IMG/VR virus record: IMGVR_UViG_3300025978_000013
Location: 1-43,311 of that record
Source of the DNA: a virus
DNA length: 43,311 nucleotides
Reading direction: 5' to 3' (one strand)
Shown here: one piece after another, positions 22,270 to 29,492 of the stretch
Layout of the letters: every line of letters begins with the position of its first letter
How positions within the stretch are numbered: position 1 is the first letter of the stretch
Notes under the pieces: model-generated
Told to the model about the DNA's origin: nothing
Database searches by the model: none
Seen by the model: only the letters and a program-made list of their open reading frames with translations
Program-made: the position numbers and the translations under genes

Positions 22270-23084
22270 ATCACCGCCGGGTACTCATACAGGGCAATGC
22301 AAATCTTGCCGTCGCCTGGAGCGGCTGAAACGGTCAGGGTGGTAGCACTCACGGACGACGGAACCACAATAGCGCCGTCAACCACCAGGCGGGTTTTGGC
22401 AACCGAGATACCGGGATAGGATGTATTGAAGGTGAAATCATCGGTGGTGCCATCCCCAACCCAGGCGGCCAGCATCAGCGGATTTTCGCTCACATAACGA
22501 AACCCCTGTGAGCGGTTGTATCCATTGGTCGCTTTTGCCAGGGCCTGCCCTTGCACATCGTAGCCAGTACGGGAGGGGGTAATCGTAAACACATTGGGCA
22601 ACTTTTCGTTATTCATGCCCTGATTGTTTTCGATCACGGTGGCCTTCGGGAAAACATAGGTCACATAGTAATGATTCCCCGTTGTAATGCCCTTGCAATC
22701 TTTCCATGCGATAAAGGCAACAGTCGGCTCATTGCCTTTCTGGTTGGTGCCCATGCCAGTCATGCTGGCTTCGCCCTGGGTGACGACTTTCGTCCCACCA
22801 AAGAGCGCAGTCAGGGCATCGTTGATAGCTTCGGCGTTCAAGGTAAGCGACATGCCCTCAAGCGGGGGCAATGTGGCAATCTGGCTGATACCATTTTGCG
22901 AGACGCCCGAAATGGTACGCGGGGCAGGGTCGTTAATGGTCAATTCGGCATTGCCAAGAATATCAAGGCCCGTGTACATGGTCACGGCATCGGGAGCGTC
23001 AACCAAGCCGGTAGACTGTACCAGCGGATAAGCGCGGGCCGATGCGAAGCCGTAAGGGAAAACAGATTCAGTAATAGCGGTCAT
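22266..23084 (-). CDS. Major tail tube protein, 272 aa
   Basis: ATG 23084. Beta-rich sequence with NAELTINDPAPRTISGVSQNG, a central FTITPSRTGYDVQGQALAKATNGYNRSQGF loop and a C-terminal Ig-like section (TTDDFTFNTSYPG...SVSATTLTVSAAPGDGK). It precedes the chaperone pair, the fixed place for the tube gene. Confidence 0.8.
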   Translation of the reverse strand: MTAITESVFPYGFASARAYPLVQSTGLVDAPDAVTMYTGLDILGNAELTINDPAPRTISGVSQNGISQIATLPPLEGMSLTLNAEAINDALTALFGGTKVVTQGEASMTGMGTNQKGNEPTVAFIAWKDCKGITTGNHYYVTYVFPKATVIENNQGMNNEKLPNVFTITPSRTGYDVQGQALAKATNGYNRSQGFRYVSENPLMLAAWVGDGTTDDFTFNTSYPGISVAKTRLVVDGAIVVPSSVSATTLTVSAAPGDGKICIALYEYPAVI

Positions 23085-23093
23085 TTATAGCTC

Positions 23094-23621
23094 CTATCGA
23101 AACTCGCCGCCAGTAACCCGGCTGCGATATTCTGCGAGAATGGACATTTCCACCCAAAGGGCGGCGATTGATTTTGTGTTTTGTACGGGCAACTCTGATA
23201 CTTCCCCGTGTCCGTTTGGGGTAATCTCTATGATGTTTTTTGCAATCGGTTTGCCGTGCGGATACTGCGCAAATTTGAGATTTACAAGGTCAATCAAATC
23301 GACCAGGGCGGCCATCGTGTCTTTTTCATTGGTGTAGCGCACGCCTAAGATTGTTTTGATTTCATAAATGCGCCCAAATTCGCCGCTTGTCAGGTCGCCG
23401 GGCACATCTTCAGCCCCCGGATAACAAATCGCAAAGGCAGAGACGCCGGTATCGATAATGCTATCGTCGGCTTCGGTCACATTCGAGCGCTTGGTAATGT
23501 GTGAGATACCAACCAGCGCGGGCGGGATAGGCGGATCGGTTACAACGACATCCGGGTACAGGGTTGGTGTACACAGTCGCAAAACTCCGATTACCACATC
23601 TTGCGTATCCTTGTAGCTCAT
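23094..23621 (-). CDS. Tail terminator / completion protein, 175 aa
   Basis: ATG 23621 overlaps the upstream stop. Alpha/beta protein with DTQDVVIGVLRLCTPTLYPDVVV, a RIYEIKTILGVRYTNEKDTMAALVDLIDLV segment and a strand near the C-terminus, like tail terminators that cap the tube before head joining. The role is set by order: neck proteins, then this, then tube. Confidence 0.6.
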   Translation of the reverse strand: MSYKDTQDVVIGVLRLCTPTLYPDVVVTDPPIPPALVGISHITKRSNVTEADDSIIDTGVSAFAICYPGAEDVPGDLTSGEFGRIYEIKTILGVRYTNEKDTMAALVDLIDLVNLKFAQYPHGKPIAKNIIEITPNGHGEVSELPVQNTKSIAALWVEMSILAEYRSRVTGGEFR

Positions 23622-24103
23622 TGCGCTTGCAATCCTTTTCGGCGGGCAACCGTCACGATATTGGCACCAACTTCGGCGGGTAGGGTTTCAATCGCTTTAT
23701 CGGTTTCGTCTCTCAGGACTGCCCAGCGCCCTTTGTGGATACTGGACTGTGAAAGCCCATAAGCATCGCCGCCAATGTGCTTGGCTCCGGCAAATTTATT
23801 GTGAACCTTGTAGCCGCTCTCAATCTTTTCGATTTCCCAGCCCGCCGCATATTGTCCGGTTCTGCGGGTTGGTATTCCGCGACCAAAGCCACCGGTTGCG
23901 AAAAATGCGCGGCGCTGTTTGTCGCTATCCCACTTGATAGGATAGGTGGGCTTCTTTCCCGGCTTACGCATGGCCGCCTTTATTTTGCGCACCGTGTTAT
24001 AGATTTGTTGCCGTCCGATTTTCGGAATTTCGGCATCCAATTCCTGAAGCGATTTCGCTACCAGATCGCCACGCACGCGCACGGAAAAGGTAACGCCGGT
24101 CAT
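23618..24103 (-). CDS. Neck / head-tail joining protein (HK97 gp10-like), 161 aa
   Basis: ATG 24103 makes an ATGA overlap with the upstream gene; an upstream Met four codons earlier is less likely. Features: a basic middle (RKIKAAMRKPGKKPTYPIKWDSDKQRRAFF), RRTGQYAAGWEIEKIESGYKVHNKFAGAKHI and a C-terminal helix. The RTG...W...N...YA-type pattern is that of HK97 gp10-like tail-completion proteins. Confidence 0.65.
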   Translation of the reverse strand: MTGVTFSVRVRGDLVAKSLQELDAEIPKIGRQQIYNTVRKIKAAMRKPGKKPTYPIKWDSDKQRRAFFATGGFGRGIPTRRTGQYAAGWEIEKIESGYKVHNKFAGAKHIGGDAYGLSQSSIHKGRWAVLRDETDKAIETLPAEVGANIVTVARRKGLQAQ

Positions 24104-24609
24104 TTGGCATCCCAATCGGTAAACGTATTCCCGAAACCTTCCCGCTGAAAAATTGGGAAAGTTGCGTTTCCAGAGTTATCGTGAGAGCGGAATGAAATCT
24201 CGTCCCGCTCAGAAGCGGCACGCTTGGCCCCCAATGCTTCCCACCCTGCGGCATTGATATTGATAAAATCAAGCAATTCCTTGCGTATCATGCCCAGACT
24301 GGATAGGTTTCCATCAATCGCCCGCTCTGAGAAAAAGCGCCCGGTGCCGTGTGCAGCATGGCATAGGTCGGATACCTGTTGATTTATTAGGCCCTGTAGC
24401 GAGAGTTTGGCGTCTGTCTGCGTTAGCGGGACCGAAAATCCGATTGCCTTGAGCGCGGTAGTGGCAATAGAAGAAACTTCATCAAGCCAGCCCTCGACGG
24501 TCGCGGTCGTTGGATTGGTCGCGGTGGTAAAAGAACCATTGTCAGTGTAAAGCGGAACATAACCAGCTACTCCCGCCGCACTACCGTAAGAGTTCGCTCC
24601 CAAAGTCAT
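24100..24609 (-). CDS. Head-tail connector (Mu gp36-like position), 169 aa
   Basis: ATG 24609 sits four bases after the previous gene's stop. The protein is helical, with VEGWLDEVSSIATTALKAIGFSVPLTQTDAKLSL typical of adaptor proteins of the DUF1320/gp6 type. Its C-terminal 50 residues are charged. Assignment from gene order and fold impression. Confidence 0.55.
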   Translation of the reverse strand: MTLGANSYGSAAGVAGYVPLYTDNGSFTTATNPTTATVEGWLDEVSSIATTALKAIGFSVPLTQTDAKLSLQGLINQQVSDLCHAAHGTGRFFSERAIDGNLSSLGMIRKELLDFININAAGWEALGAKRAASERDEISFRSHDNSGNATFPIFQREGFGNTFTDWDAK

Positions 24610-24612
24610 GGC

Positions 24613-25002
24613 TCAGCACTCCATTAACAACCAGACATCAATACTGTCGCCAGCATTAGCGCCGTCGATTTTGACGTTGACATTATCCGCGATTGGGGCA
24701 GGCTCAAGAACGGTAAGCGCGGCCAGGTTTGCGCCTGTATTGCCCTGCGGCGTCAAGCGGGGGAAAACCCATTTGTCCGTAGCGGAATCCGTGAGTGTCA
24801 GGATTGTGAGGGCCGGGGCTGCATTACCAGCGGTTGCAATAATGGCGTCAGTAGTTCCGGCGGGAGGCGTATCGTTATAGCGGACATACACACCAAGCAC
24901 GCGGCCCCGTATGGGGTTTGCCGTCGAAGTGTTAGCGGTTGCAGCACCATTGCCACCCACCGCAACGCCCGAATTGATAGGGCCGACTAAATTAATTGTC
25001 AT
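24613..25002 (-). CDS. Structural protein, 129 aa
   Basis: ATG 25002, overlapping the upstream gene by 11 bp. All-beta, Ala/Thr/Gly-rich (GVAVGGNGAATANTSTANPIRGRVLGVYVRY), like head-decoration or fibre-like virion proteins. Placed between capsid and connector genes. Family not recognised. Confidence 0.6.
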   Translation of the reverse strand: MTINLVGPINSGVAVGGNGAATANTSTANPIRGRVLGVYVRYNDTPPAGTTDAIIATAGNAAPALTILTLTDSATDKWVFPRLTPQGNTGANLAALTVLEPAPIADNVNVKIDGANAGDSIDVWLLMEC

Positions 25003-25240
25003 GGTTTTTTCTCCTGTTGCGGTGCTGGCTTATTACCGGCGCGATTTCTATAACTCTTTCAGAAGTAGGTTGCACTTCTTTGGCGTAAACCGGCATCTTT
25101 TGGATTTCAAGCCAATCGCTTACCAGCGCGTCGCTTTCAAATTCGGCGGGAACCGGTCGCCATTCTGCTTTCACAAATTCGCAACCGGAGAAAAGCACAA
25201 CCCTGTTATAGCGTGAGTCGTTCTTTACTCTTGCTTGCAT
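24992..25240 (-). CDS. Unknown virion-region protein, 82 aa
   Basis: ATG 25240 with GGAGAAATT ahead. Mixed sequence (RVVLFSGCEFVKAEWRPVPAEFESD...LEIQKM) with a basic tail. It begins just after a terminator-like hairpin, so it may be the first gene of a neck/tail transcript segment. Function not recognised. Confidence 0.55.
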   Translation of the reverse strand: MQARVKNDSRYNRVVLFSGCEFVKAEWRPVPAEFESDALVSDWLEIQKMPVYAKEVQPTSERVIEIAPVISQHRNRRKNHDN

Positions 25241-25252
25241 AATTTCTCCATC

Positions 25253-25290
25253 AAAAAGGGCGGCGCGGCTTGCTTGCCTTGCCGCCCTTT
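25253..25290 (-). terminator. Terminator-like hairpin after the capsid genes
   Basis: AAAGGGCGGC (25255-25264) pairs with GCCGCCCTTT (25281-25290), loop of 16. On the minus strand the stem is followed by TTTTTGATGG. Probably a partial terminator that lowers transcription beyond the capsid genes. Confidence 0.6.
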
Positions 25291-25309
25291 CGGGTAATAT
25301 CGCTCTACG

Positions 25310-25744
25310 CTACGCCAGCGTTACGCCAAAGTCACCAATGACATACCATTTTCCCTGATAGGCCATCAAGCGCAAAACACCACCAATGGCGGCCCCAAAT
25401 GTGGCAATGTCATAAGATGCCCCACCGCCGCCAAACGAAGTGGCAGACGTGACGGTGTTAGCCTGCGCCTGTGCGTTGATAATCGTCAGGACTTTGTAAT
25501 CGTCGGTCGTTGCGGTTGGATCGGCCAGGGTAGCGGCAACAACACCGGCGACCGTTTTGGCAATCGTGCAAACGCCATTTTTGACGGTAATAGCGCCGTC
25601 GGCAACCAGGGCCTGGGCGGTTTGCTGATCCATGCGATTGAGTTCTGCGGCGGTTGCCGTTACCAGCGTCCCGCCCAAGCTCAAACCAACGGTAGAGCCG
25701 TCATGCAGTTCGACATCAAGCTCATCTACGTGAGTTTTTGTCAT
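25310..25744 (-). CDS. Head fibre / decoration-like protein, 144 aa
   Basis: ATG 25744, nine bases after the capsid stop. Beta-rich with LVTATAAELNRMDQ, a motif common in head-fibre and tail-fibre proteins, and a C-terminus like ...VLRLMAYQGKWYVIGDFGVTLA seen in phage surface proteins. Likely sits on the capsid. Confidence 0.65.
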   Translation of the reverse strand: MTKTHVDELDVELHDGSTVGLSLGGTLVTATAAELNRMDQQTAQALVADGAITVKNGVCTIAKTVAGVVAATLADPTATTDDYKVLTIINAQAQANTVTSATSFGGGGASYDIATFGAAIGGVLRLMAYQGKWYVIGDFGVTLA

Positions 25745-25753
25745 GGCAGCCTC

Positions 25754-26653
25754 CTAGCTGTGGCCCATCGCGGCGGTGCGCCAATCTCCATAGTAGAAGT
25801 TGTAGCGGGCGGTGAAATTGAAGTAGTAGCGGCCACCGTTAGGGGCTTCTGGGTCTTTCCAGGCGTCTTCCAGGTGGGGCTGTTCCCGCATGACAATCAA
25901 AATCGGCTTGACGGTTTCACTAGATGCAACGATGAACCAGGCCCCGGTATCCAGTTTCGGTGAAATCAGTGTGCTAAAGATACCAGCATAGGGATTGCGA
26001 GCACGGTCAGCGGTTCCGGCATCTTCGGGGTTGTTCGTGATATTGAAGGCCAGGCGACGATTGGTAGGGTCGGTCACGAGCAGGTTGTAGTTGTAGTCGG
26101 TGAACTCGCCCTGATCGTCGCGGAACAGCTGCGCCTTAGTCAGCACGGTTTCGAAGTTGTCGAGACTCAGCGCCAAGCTGTCCAGGTTGTCTTGAACGGT
26201 CGAATAGGCAGCGCCCTTGTCAACATGGCTATTGGAGAACATCGCCAGGGCATCATAGCCCGCGCCAAAGTTGGTTGTGGCATCGCCATCGTTCAGGGCC
26301 TGGAAAGCCTGCTGTGCAATATGCCGCTGGAAGTTCGCGCCAGCGCCACGAACTCTGGTGAGCAACGTGCCGGTCTGATCGTCCTTGACGGCGTTGCCGG
26401 AAATCCATACGGGCAGTTCCCAGTCCAGCGGTTCAACGGTCAAAGATTTCTCGATGAAATCTTGCGCGTTGAACTTGCCACGATTGCGGGCGGGCATTGG
26501 GGCAGCTCCCAAATCAACCAGGGTCTGGTTTTTTAGAGTTAAATCGATCATGGTCGCAATCGGCGACCAATCCGGCACAGGCTTAAGCGCCGTGGTCAAA
26601 AAGCCGGTTTTTGCCATTGCAACGAGATGATTGGGTACATTTCCTGAAATCAT
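25754..26653 (-). CDS. Major capsid protein (Mu gpT-like), 299 aa
   Basis: ATG 26653 preceded by CAGGAGATGAG. Sequence pattern of the Mu gpT family: an N-terminal NRGKFNAQDFIEKSLTVEPLDWELPVWISGNAVKDD, a long helix region with IAQQAFQALNDGD, NLLVTDPTNRRLAF and the C-terminal GGRYYFNFTARYNFYYGDWR. Follows a protease and a small decoration protein in the Mu order. Builds the HK97-fold shell. Confidence 0.85.
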   Translation of the reverse strand: MISGNVPNHLVAMAKTGFLTTALKPVPDWSPIATMIDLTLKNQTLVDLGAAPMPARNRGKFNAQDFIEKSLTVEPLDWELPVWISGNAVKDDQTGTLLTRVRGAGANFQRHIAQQAFQALNDGDATTNFGAGYDALAMFSNSHVDKGAAYSTVQDNLDSLALSLDNFETVLTKAQLFRDDQGEFTDYNYNLLVTDPTNRRLAFNITNNPEDAGTADRARNPYAGIFSTLISPKLDTGAWFIVASSETVKPILIVMREQPHLEDAWKDPEAPNGGRYYFNFTARYNFYYGDWRTAAMGHS

Positions 26654-26668
26654 TGTCTCATCTCCTGT

Positions 26669-27118
26669 TTACGGAACGTCCAGAACATAGGGCGATTCGA
26701 GTGCAATATAGCAATACCCGTCCTCGACCTTGAAAAGTTTTCCAATGCGCGGATAAGCGCCATTAGAGCCGCTCAGGGTTCCCGTATCGCTCATGTAAAC
26801 CGTTTTGCCCAAATCGGCATTAGTAAACACGGTTGACTTGAATCCGATAATCGACGGCCAAACGTAGCATTCGATTTCGGTCGTTTCGGGATCGCTTGCA
26901 GCAACGGCCTTGCCTTCGGCGGCAATGCCAAGAAAGACATCGCCGTCCACGCACGTGATCGACTTGGCGGTATGGGCTAAAAGAGTATCGACGCTCTGGT
27001 CAATAATCATCCCAACGCCTTTGTAGCAGGTTTGTGCGCCAGATGTATCAAGGAAAAACTTCTCGGTCTTCCCTTCGCCCTTAATGCGCAGCGGGGCATC
27101 AGCAGATAAATCAGTCAT
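26669..27118 (-). CDS. Capsid cement / decoration protein (DUF2190-like position), 149 aa
   Basis: ATG 27118 immediately after the protease stop. Beta-rich with FLGIAAEGKAVAASDPETTEIECYVWPSIIGF and GKTVYMSDTGTLS, as in small decoration proteins that precede major capsid genes. The role rests on order and composition. Confidence 0.7.
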   Translation of the reverse strand: MTDLSADAPLRIKGEGKTEKFFLDTSGAQTCYKGVGMIIDQSVDTLLAHTAKSITCVDGDVFLGIAAEGKAVAASDPETTEIECYVWPSIIGFKSTVFTNADLGKTVYMSDTGTLSGSNGAYPRIGKLFKVEDGYCYIALESPYVLDVP

Positions 27119-27121
27119 GGG

Positions 27122-28207
27122 TTACTCTCCATCGGCCTTTTTGATAAATTCGGCCACGTTGTAGTTTTCCATCCCGCCCAGTTCCGGCATAACTTCGCGG
27201 AACCAGGAACCGATGGACTTGCCACTCTCGACCCAAATCCGGGCGGCTTCTTTCAATTCGCCGGGCAGTTCGGGGCGCTTGACAAAGCCTTCCCCGTCAT
27301 AGCCTGTTTCGGCAAACTTGACGGCAGAGTCAAGCGCCTTCGAGAGCATCTTTTCAACGGCCAGGGCTTGCGGTTCGGGCAGGGAGAGTAAGAGCGCGAC
27401 AATTTCGTTGGCACGCACCGCCAAACCAAACGGTCGCTCTTTTGTCCCGCCGGCAATACCGGCGGCAAACTCAACCACGTGCTGCTTGCGCATGGCAGTT
27501 TTGGCCAGGTCTTTGGCTTTTTCTTCGGCCAATTCTCCCAGCTTGTTAAGCGCCTCGGGCGTATTCAAAAGCTCGGTAATGCTTGCGCTTTGAAGTTCGG
27601 CGGGCGCGGGGCTTGTGGGCTGTTCAATCTTTGCGGGTTTCAATGCTTCGGCAATCTTACCCGGCAGAGCGGACAGGAGTTCCAGCAAACCATTATCATT
27701 CTTTTCATCAGACATAGGATTCTCCATTACTTGCATCGATTTGGATAACTCAACCGGGCGCAGCAAGAAACGCCCTTTTTTGTCAACAGAGCCAGGCCAG
27801 TTTGTGAGTGACCCGCCCAAAATAACCTTTTCAACATCGTCGAAGGACGGCGAAAAATAGCGGCTTATATTTTTTTGTACTAACTCAATTCCGGCGTCTG
27901 TCCAGTCAAGGACAAATTGGATGACATTGCGGGCCGCGTCAAGCTCCAGGCCAACGAGCCAAGCTGCGCCGCCCTGGTGATCGTGATTGCGTAGGTCAAT
28001 CGGAAGGCCGACAATCTGACCCTTGCTATCCCGCGTGCTCTCTAGTACGTCCTGGGTGTTTCTGACATAAGCGGGCAAATCGGACGGCTTGATTGTGATT
28101 GGTTTGCCGTGCATATCAACGGCGTCCCCCAACACGGCCATCCCATCAATTTTGGACAGGTGTCCGAGTTCTTTGTACAGGTCAGTAAAAAGGATATTAT
28201 CAGGCAT
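27122..28207 (-). CDS. Mu gpI-like prohead protease / scaffold, 361 aa
   Basis: I use ATG 28207; an in-frame TTG at 28228 lies inside the U-tract of the upstream hairpin. The N-terminal 165 residues fit the Mu-like protease: GLPIDLRNHDHQGGAAWLVG (catalytic His candidate), AGIELVQKNISRYFSPSF and GGSLTNWPG. The rest (about 170-330) is helical and charged, a probable scaffold arm removed during maturation. It sits before decoration and capsid genes, as in Mu. Confidence 0.82.
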   Translation of the reverse strand: MPDNILFTDLYKELGHLSKIDGMAVLGDAVDMHGKPITIKPSDLPAYVRNTQDVLESTRDSKGQIVGLPIDLRNHDHQGGAAWLVGLELDAARNVIQFVLDWTDAGIELVQKNISRYFSPSFDDVEKVILGGSLTNWPGSVDKKGRFLLRPVELSKSMQVMENPMSDEKNDNGLLELLSALPGKIAEALKPAKIEQPTSPAPAELQSASITELLNTPEALNKLGELAEEKAKDLAKTAMRKQHVVEFAAGIAGGTKERPFGLAVRANEIVALLLSLPEPQALAVEKMLSKALDSAVKFAETGYDGEGFVKRPELPGELKEAARIWVESGKSIGSWFREVMPELGGMENYNVAEFIKKADGE

Positions 28208-28231
28208 AATCTCACTATCCAAAAACAAAAA

Positions 28232-28260
28232 AAACAGACTGGCGATCTGCCAGTCTGTTT
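28232..28260 (-). terminator. Intrinsic terminator / attenuator in the leader of the head operon
   Basis: A perfect 12-bp stem, AAACAGACTGGC / GCCAGTCTGTTT, loop GATCT. On the minus strand it is followed by TTTTTTTTG and TTTTT. It lies 25 bases before the protease ATG and about 40 downstream of a strong promoter, so transcription must pass it. Confidence 0.85.
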
Positions 28261-28306
28261 GACAAGGTAGTATTTTGCTTTTGCTAGGGTTTCCCCGGCT
28301 AGAATA

Positions 28307-28335
28307 AGTATATGCTAATCGTAGAGATTAGTCAA
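28307..28335 (-). promoter_or_regulatory. Promoter with operator, head operon
   Basis: Minus strand: TTGACT (28335-28330), 17 bp, TATACT (28312-28307). The spacer holds the 6-bp inverted repeat CTAATC-GTAGA-GATTAG (28315-28331), a likely operator. A CUAG...GGGGAAACCC...UAG hairpin and the attenuator follow in the leader. Confidence 0.7.
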
Positions 28336-28338
28336 GTA

Positions 28339-28608
28339 TCATCTTGTGCCAACAGTTTTATATATCTCTTTTCCTATCGCCGTGCCAATATTTATATTGG
28401 CCTGCTCTATTCTGGAAATCTCTCTATGGAATTCTTTGATAGGAGGCAGGACAAGAGAATAAATTACTACACGGAAACACAAAACGCTGATGTAGCATCT
28501 GCCTGGCTCTGTGGATATGTACAAGGGAAATGCCCAGGACGTGGGCGATAATACGAAATCGCATCCAACCTTGTCATTAGCCAGACTGAATAAAACGATA
28601 TTTTTCAT
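28339..28608 (-). CDS. Uncertain reading frame, 89 aa, coupled to the pilin
   Basis: ATG 28608 overlaps the pilin stop by ATGA, and the frame ends just before the head-operon promoter. The sequence is not convincing: hydrophobic N-terminal half with scattered Cys, helical C-terminus (EFHREISRIEQANINIGTAIGKEIYK). A plus-strand frame of 79 codons at 28312-28551 overlaps it and has no ribosome site. If either is real, this one is better placed. Otherwise the 397 bp between pilin and protease are mostly regulatory or filler. Confidence 0.35.
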   Translation of the reverse strand: MKNIVLFSLANDKVGCDFVLSPTSWAFPLYISTEPGRCYISVLCFRVVIYSLVLPPIKEFHREISRIEQANINIGTAIGKEIYKTVGTR

Positions 28609-28751
28609 AGGCTCTCGTTAATCGTTGCAAAGATGTCTTTTACCAGCGGCCCCATCACGGACAGGGCCACGATAACAACAACCGCAACCAGTACCAGGAT
28701 GAGGGCATATTCAACCATGCCCTGCGCTTTTTCGGTGAGTGAGAATTTCAT
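28605..28751 (-). CDS. Flp-family (type IVb) pilin, 48 aa
   Basis: ATG 28751 has AAGGA nine bases upstream. The mature part is the hallmark of Flp/Tad pilins: a short charged leader (MKFSLTEKA), QGMVEY, and a long hydrophobic helix (ALILVLVAVVVIVALSV). If cut after the alanine of the leader, the conserved Glu is at +5 followed by Tyr, as the prepilin peptidase requires. The sequence is very close to the style of Chloroflexota Flp pilins. No assembly ATPase, secretin or peptidase is present, so it would need host machinery. Confidence 0.85.
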   Translation of the reverse strand: MKFSLTEKAQGMVEYALILVLVAVVVIVALSVMGPLVKDIFATINESL

Positions 28752-29033
28752 GATTTTTTTCCTTTGCTCTGAGACTTTATAGGGGGAATGCGGATTCTCT
28801 TTCTCCCACGCTTCCCAATTTTCAATAGTGTCAACTTCGCACGGACTGATAACTTCGGCACCATCGACAAGCGCGTATGATACGCAAACCAGCTTTAGCA
28901 CGCCCGTATTCCAAAAATCGCTCTTGACGTTTTTCGGCGTCAGATAGCCATTTTTACAGACAGGACAGAGAATTTGCTTAGCACCTTGCATATAGGGCGT
29001 TGCCATACTTTGAATTTTTTGTGTATTATCCAT
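28605..29033 (-). CDS. Zinc-finger protein fused in frame to an Flp-type pilin, 142 aa
   Basis: From ATG 29033 one frame runs to 28605. Residues 1-94 are soluble with CPVC (23-26) and further cysteines at 50 and 65, a possible zinc site. Residues 95-142 are an Flp pilin that also has its own start and ribosome site at 28751. So the product is either a 142-aa fusion, or a 94-aa domain read through into an internal pilin gene. The initiation context ATAGATATATG is the same as for the gene at 29259. Confidence 0.6.
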   Translation of the reverse strand: MDNTQKIQSMATPYMQGAKQILCPVCKNGYLTPKNVKSDFWNTGVLKLVCVSYALVDGAEVISPCEVDTIENWEAWEKENPHSPYKVSEQRKKIMKFSLTEKAQGMVEYALILVLVAVVVIVALSVMGPLVKDIFATINESL

Positions 29034-29037
29034 ATAT

Positions 29038-29259
29038 CTATTCGCCTATTTCCGAGATGCACACAATTTGCGCTTTTTTGGCGGGCTTGTTTTTCAAGCG
29101 GAATCCTGTTCCCGTTTCGATAAACTCAACTTCTTTTTTATTGACAAGCACGCTTAAAATCTTTGTCGGTGGGTAGTTTTCAGAAAACATAAACTCTGCT
29201 TCGTCAAACTCTTTTTGGTTAGTTGGCCCGATAGAAGAAGAATTGTCTTTTTTTTGCAT
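29038..29259 (-). CDS. Unknown protein, 73 aa
   Basis: Start ATG 29259 in the context ATAGATATATG, without a clear Shine-Dalgarno. Charged N-terminus, then PPTKILSVLVNKKEVEFIETGTGFRLKNKPAKKAQIVCI, a small beta-rich domain. No family recognised. It is part of the short block between the minor head gene and the pilin, which is not typical of Mu-like head clusters. Confidence 0.55.
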   Translation of the reverse strand: MQKKDNSSSIGPTNQKEFDEAEFMFSENYPPTKILSVLVNKKEVEFIETGTGFRLKNKPAKKAQIVCISEIGE

Positions 29260-29266
29260 ATATCTA

Positions 29267-29485
29267 TTATACGCCCTTTGTCAAGGCGTTATCAATGTTT
29301 TTCCATGTCTGCGCGTCAATTACTTGTGTATTCCAAGTTTTATCTTTTGATACTTCTAAAATGATGACATGCTTGCCGGGCGGCAGGCGGTCTATTGTGC
29401 GCCCCAGGCGGATAGCCTTCTGAGATATGCCTACATCGACAATCTTCACACCTTGCGCCCCTGCGATATTCTGATAGTCGCTCAT
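29267..29485 (-). CDS. Unknown protein, 72 aa
   Basis: I chose ATG 29485 (MSDYQNIAGAQG), with AGGAGG just ahead; the open frame extends upstream into the minor head gene. Alpha/beta sequence ending ...KTWNTQVIDAQTWKNIDNALTKGV. No family recognised. Confidence 0.55.
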   Translation of the reverse strand: MSDYQNIAGAQGVKIVDVGISQKAIRLGRTIDRLPPGKHVIILEVSKDKTWNTQVIDAQTWKNIDNALTKGV

Positions 29486-29492
29486 ATGCCTC

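Noticed and set aside
28312-28551. Plus-strand frame of 79 codons between the pilin and protease genes
   Set aside because: No ribosome site, no recognisable fold, opposite to the operon, and overlaps the promoter region of the head genes.
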